NCBI GenBank assembly: GCA_937873535.1 | Contig: CALMYA010000038.1 | Coordinates: 1-25,666 of the forward strand | DNA: 25,666 bases | Source: an uncultured bacterium | GTDB taxonomy: Bacteria; Patescibacteriota; Minisyncoccia; Phycocordibacterales; CAIZLB01 | Direction of reading: 5' to 3' | Shown here: positions 22,629 to 25,666 of the stretch, one piece after another | How positions within the stretch are numbered: the stretch's first letter is position 1 | Layout: each line of letters opens with the position of its first letter | The notes under the pieces: generated by a model | The model's database searches: none | What the model was told of the DNA's origin: nothing | Seen by the model: the letters and a program-made list of their open reading frames with translations, nothing else | Translations under genes and position numbers: made by a program

Positions 22629-22631
22629 CAC

Positions 22632-23783
22632 ATGATAGAAAAAGCGCCTAAATTTAAGGCTGGAACTTATATTCAACAAAAGACTGGGTATAAGAGTTTT
22701 CGACCAAATCTAGTTAACGTATCCTATGAATGGGACGACTCCAGGATAGACCTCCTTTTAAGCGATGCTATGCGCTATTTAGGGGAACTAAACGCCTACT
22801 CTAAGCTAGTCCCAGATATAGATTTTTTTATACAAATGCATGTTGTGAAGGAGGCGACTGTCTCAAGCCGTATTGAGGGCACAAAGACAAACATCGATGA
22901 AGCTCTTGCTCCAAAGGATGAGCTTTCAGACTTAGAAAAGAGAGATGACTGGGATGAGGTCCAAAATTATATAAAAGCTATAAAATTTTCTATTGATGAG
23001 CTTGAGAACTTGCCGCTTTCTACCCGTCTTGTGAAAGAAGCACACAAGCGCCTTCTTTCAGGTGTGAGAGGATATGCAAAGGAACCTGGTGAAATTCGTC
23101 ACAGTCAAAACTGGATAGGCGGTGCAACCCTTAAAGATGCCAAATTTATTCCGCCGCATCACACTGAAGTTGTCGAGTTGCTTCAAGATCTCGAGTCTTT
23201 TTGGCATAACAAGAACGTTCAGGTGCCTGATCTCATAAAAATAGCCATGACACACTATCAATTCGAGACGATTCACCCATTTCTTGATGGAAATGGTCGT
23301 ATTGGAAGGCTTCTAATAACATTGCATTTAGTAAGCCTGGGTATCTTAAAAAAGCCAGCGCTCTATATTTCAGACTTTTTTGAGAAGCACCGCTCTAAAT
23401 ACTACGACGCACTTTCTCAAGTTCGTGAATCTAATGATATGGAACATTGGCTTCGGTTTTTCCTCACTGGAGTTGTTGAAACTGCTGAGAATGCTCGAAC
23501 CACACTCGAGCGCATCATCGACTTACGAAAAAAGTACGAAGATACTATCGATTCCGGCATGGGAATCAAAAGAGGGAAGCTTGCAAAGCAGATACTACAA
23601 AAGCTTTTCTCTCAGCCGGTTGTTACAATACAGGATATTGCAAAGTTGGGCTCTGTCACATTCCCTACAGCTTCAGCTATAGCAACAGAGTTTGAAAAGT
23701 TGAGGATGTTTACAGAGAAAACCGGCCGTAAGACAGACCGTATCTTTTATTTACGCGAGTACCTAGATTTATTTAAAGCTTAA
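22632..23783 (+). CDS. Fic-domain protein with C-terminal winged-helix region
   Basis: Fic proteins transfer AMP (or related groups) from a nucleotide to target proteins. The chosen ATG at 22632 gives 383 residues; the longer TTG frame from 22596 begins inside the -35 box and was dropped. A Fic_N region comes first. The inhibitory helix SSRIEG (78-83, Glu82) precedes the core, the class II self-inhibited layout. The active-site motif HPFLDGNGRIGR (215-226) is intact, with catalytic His215. The last 70 residues (KLAKQILQKLFSQPVVTIQDIAKLGSVTFPTASAIATEF) look like a winged helix. hsdM begins 15 bases after the stop. Fic genes are often seen beside type I restriction loci; the target is unknown. 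Confidence 0.92.
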   Translation: MIEKAPKFKAGTYIQQKTGYKSFRPNLVNVSYEWDDSRIDLLLSDAMRYLGELNAYSKLVPDIDFFIQMHVVKEATVSSRIEGTKTNIDEALAPKDELSDLEKRDDWDEVQNYIKAIKFSIDELENLPLSTRLVKEAHKRLLSGVRGYAKEPGEIRHSQNWIGGATLKDAKFIPPHHTEVVELLQDLESFWHNKNVQVPDLIKIAMTHYQFETIHPFLDGNGRIGRLLITLHLVSLGILKKPALYISDFFEKHRSKYYDALSQVRESNDMEHWLRFFLTGVVETAENARTTLERIIDLRKKYEDTIDSGMGIKRGKLAKQILQKLFSQPVVTIQDIAKLGSVTFPTASAIATEFEKLRMFTEKTGRKTDRIFYLREYLDLFKA

Positions 23784-23798
23784 CTTAATAAAAACACT

Positions 23799-25556
23799 AT
23801 GGAAGACTTCAATCAAAAAACATCAATGATCTGGAATATTGCTGACACCTCTCTACGAGGCGGATGGAAACAGCATGAATATCAAGATGTGATTTTGCCA
23901 TTGGTAGTTTTGAAACGCCTTGACTCTATTCTTGCGGATACAAAAGCGAAAGTGCTCGAGAAATACAATGAATATAAGGGTAAAATACAAGACCTTGATC
24001 CAATCCTTAAAAGAACGGCAGGAGTACCATTTTATAATATTTCAGATTATGACTTCAAAACAATTCTAGGGGAATCTAAACACTTGGCTAAGAATTTTAA
24101 ACAATATATTAATGGTTATAGTGGAAACATTCAAGATATATTTGAGAAATTTGATTTTGAAAGACAACTAGAAAGGCTACAGGGAGGTAATTTATTGTTT
24201 CTCATAATACAAGAACTAAATAAGGTAGATCTACACCCCAAAAAGGTAGACAACTATCAAATGGGTCATATTTTTGAAGAACTTCTTAGAAAGTTTTCTG
24301 AAATGTCTAATGAAACAGCTGGAGAGCACTACACACCACGTGATGTTATAGGGCTTATGACCGAACTTCTTTTTTCTCCTGATAAGAAAGATCTGAAAAA
24401 GCCACATGTTATTAAGAAAATTTACGACCCAGCTTGCGGTACTGGCGGTATGCTCTCTGTAGCTAAAGATTATATTCTTGGAGAAATAAATAATAAGGCG
24501 GATATTTTTCTCTACGGCCAAGAACTTAACTCAGTAACTTATGCTATGGCTAAGTCCGACATGCTTATCAAAGGGGACAACCCTGATCTTATTCGAGGTG
24601 GAGAAAAAGATCATTCAAAGGCTAGCACTCTCGCTAATGATCAATTTTTTGGTGAAGTATTCGACTATGGGTTATCAAACCCTCCATACGGTGTAGATTG
24701 GAAGAAAGATAAGGAGGTTGTAGATAGGGAGGCTTCTCGTGGGTATGCAGGGCGATTCGGCGCGGGTACTCCTCGTATTTCAGATGGACAGCTCCTGTTC
24801 CTCCAGCACCTTATTTCAAAAATGAAGCCTGAAAAAGATGGCGGGTCACGTATCTCTATTGTTCACAATGGTTCGCCATTGTTTACTGGTGATGCTGGAA
24901 GTGGGGAAAGTGAAATTCGCAGATGGATTTTAGAGAAAGACTTGCTCGAGGCGATTGTAGCCCTGCCTGACCAACTCTTCTACAATACAGGTATTAATAC
25001 CTATCTTTGGTTTATTTCGAACCGAAAACCAAAAGAAAGAAAGGGTAAGGTTCAACTTATTGATGCTCGCACGTTCTTTAAAAAGACTCGAAGAAGTTTG
25101 GGTAGCAAGCGTCACGAGATAGATCCCAAATCGAAAGAAAAGATAGTTGAACTTTATGAAAAGTTTGAAGATAATGAATTTTCAAAGATTTTCAAGACTA
25201 CAGATTTTGCATATCGTCAGATTACCATTGATAGACCATTGGTAGAAGATGGTAAAATTGTAAGAAACAAAAAGGGTGATATTGAAATAGATAAACCACT
25301 CCGCGACTATGAAAACGTGCCTTATGAAATGGATATCAAAGAATATTTTGATAAAGAAGTAAAACCGTATGTGTCTGATGCTTGGATCAACGAATCGATC
25401 CGAGATCATAAGGATGGCAAGATTGGCGTAGTTGGATATGAAATACCGTTCACACGACATTTCTACAAGTATGAAGCACCACGAAGTCTTGAGATGATAG
25501 AGACTGATATTGAAAAGGTTGAGAATGAGTTACTTGATTTGCTTAAGCGGTTATAA
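23799..25556 (+). CDS. hsdM: Type I restriction-modification system methyltransferase subunit
   Basis: HsdM methylates adenine in the recognition sequence as part of the M2S complex. The 585-residue protein has the N-terminal helical HsdM domain, then GEHYTPRDVIGLMTELL (175-191), the S-adenosylmethionine motif DPACGTGG (210-217) and the catalytic motif LSNPPYGVDW (292-301). DGQLLFLQHLISKM, RISIVHNGSPLF and LPDQLFYNTGINTYLWFISN are also family blocks. The length is a little above the usual 500 or so. Codon use is richer in A/T (AGA, ATA) than the housekeeping genes upstream, consistent with an acquired island. It is flanked by fic and hsdS in one operon without Shine-Dalgarno sequences. Confidence 0.96.
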   Translation: MEDFNQKTSMIWNIADTSLRGGWKQHEYQDVILPLVVLKRLDSILADTKAKVLEKYNEYKGKIQDLDPILKRTAGVPFYNISDYDFKTILGESKHLAKNFKQYINGYSGNIQDIFEKFDFERQLERLQGGNLLFLIIQELNKVDLHPKKVDNYQMGHIFEELLRKFSEMSNETAGEHYTPRDVIGLMTELLFSPDKKDLKKPHVIKKIYDPACGTGGMLSVAKDYILGEINNKADIFLYGQELNSVTYAMAKSDMLIKGDNPDLIRGGEKDHSKASTLANDQFFGEVFDYGLSNPPYGVDWKKDKEVVDREASRGYAGRFGAGTPRISDGQLLFLQHLISKMKPEKDGGSRISIVHNGSPLFTGDAGSGESEIRRWILEKDLLEAIVALPDQLFYNTGINTYLWFISNRKPKERKGKVQLIDARTFFKKTRRSLGSKRHEIDPKSKEKIVELYEKFEDNEFSKIFKTTDFAYRQITIDRPLVEDGKIVRNKKGDIEIDKPLRDYENVPYEMDIKEYFDKEVKPYVSDAWINESIRDHKDGKIGVVGYEIPFTRHFYKYEAPRSLEMIETDIEKVENELLDLLKRL

Positions 25557-25561
25557 AAAAT

Positions 25562-25666
25562 ATGCAAAAAATTAAACTTACAAAAAAATATGATAAATAT
25601 CCTGAATACAAAGATTCGGGCGTTGAGTGGCTAGGAAAGATTCCTAAGAATTGGAACAGAAAAAAA
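25562..25666 (+). CDS. hsdS: Type I restriction specificity subunit (5' part only)
   Basis: The ATG lies five bases after the hsdM stop. The 35 visible codons give MQKIKLTKKYDKYPEY, then KDSGVEWLGKIPKNW, the very common opening of HsdS proteins. HsdS carries two target-recognition domains and decides which DNA sequence the complex reads. The rest lies beyond the window, so specificity and completeness cannot be judged. hsdR was not seen and may follow. Confidence 0.9.
   Translation, partial: MQKIKLTKKYDKYPEYKDSGVEWLGKIPKNWNRKK

Noticed and set aside
22596..22631. Longer fic frame starting at TTG 22596
   Set aside because: The TTG is the -35 box itself and the frame passes through the -10 box; ATG 22632 fits the family.

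Overview
The window looks like chromosomal DNA of a candidate-phyla-radiation (Patescibacteria, Parcubacteria-like) bacterium. This is inferred from gene content and architecture: single-copy housekeeping genes in short operons, a type IV pilus cluster with several divergent prepilins, low-complexity inserts in core enzymes, lineage-specific small proteins, and start sites that almost never carry a Shine-Dalgarno sequence. No 16S gene is present, so the assignment is provisional.

Layout. 1-1317: tail of an unknown gene and a membrane-anchored trypsin-like protease. 1468-1896: tRNA-Gly(TCC) and a small acidic protein. 1982-4681 (minus): clpP-rny and then hup, separated by a 125-nt inverted-repeat structure. 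4745-7972: rsmE converging on nusA-tig. 8341-8838: orphan two-TM protein with its own promoter and terminator. 8958-9905 (minus): manganese-type pyrophosphatase. 9958-16434: type IV pilus operon pilB-pilC, three prepilin-like proteins and a large PilX-like/beta-rich surface protein. 16576-18934: tpiA-pgk. 18970-20260 (minus): HIT hydrolase and an orphan multi-TM protein. 20371-22527: recJ. 22632-25666: a Fic protein followed by type I modification genes hsdM and hsdS (hsdS cut by the window end); these look like an acquired defence island.

How the genes work together. The pilB-pilC-prepilin block supplies the assembly ATPase, platform protein, (pseudo)pilins and a probable tip or adhesion protein; the peptidase PilD and the retraction ATPase are not in the window. 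tpiA and pgk are consecutive glycolytic steps. clpP and rny pair proteolysis with mRNA decay. nusA and tig pair transcription elongation with chaperoning of new chains. fic-hsdM-hsdS form one transcription unit behind a promoter framed by two palindromes.

The most unusual signal is a pair of very long perfect hairpins, 5525-5607 (35-bp stem) and 16438-16516 (33-bp stem). Their stems are unrelated beyond the tip and the A/T-rich base, but their 13-nt loops and the four stem pairs next to the loop are identical, in opposite orientations. Both lie at gene 3' ends. One is followed by an ordinary terminator, so simple termination may not explain it. A second genome-style signal is that -10 boxes sit only about 4-13 nt upstream of many start codons, which suggests leaderless mRNAs.
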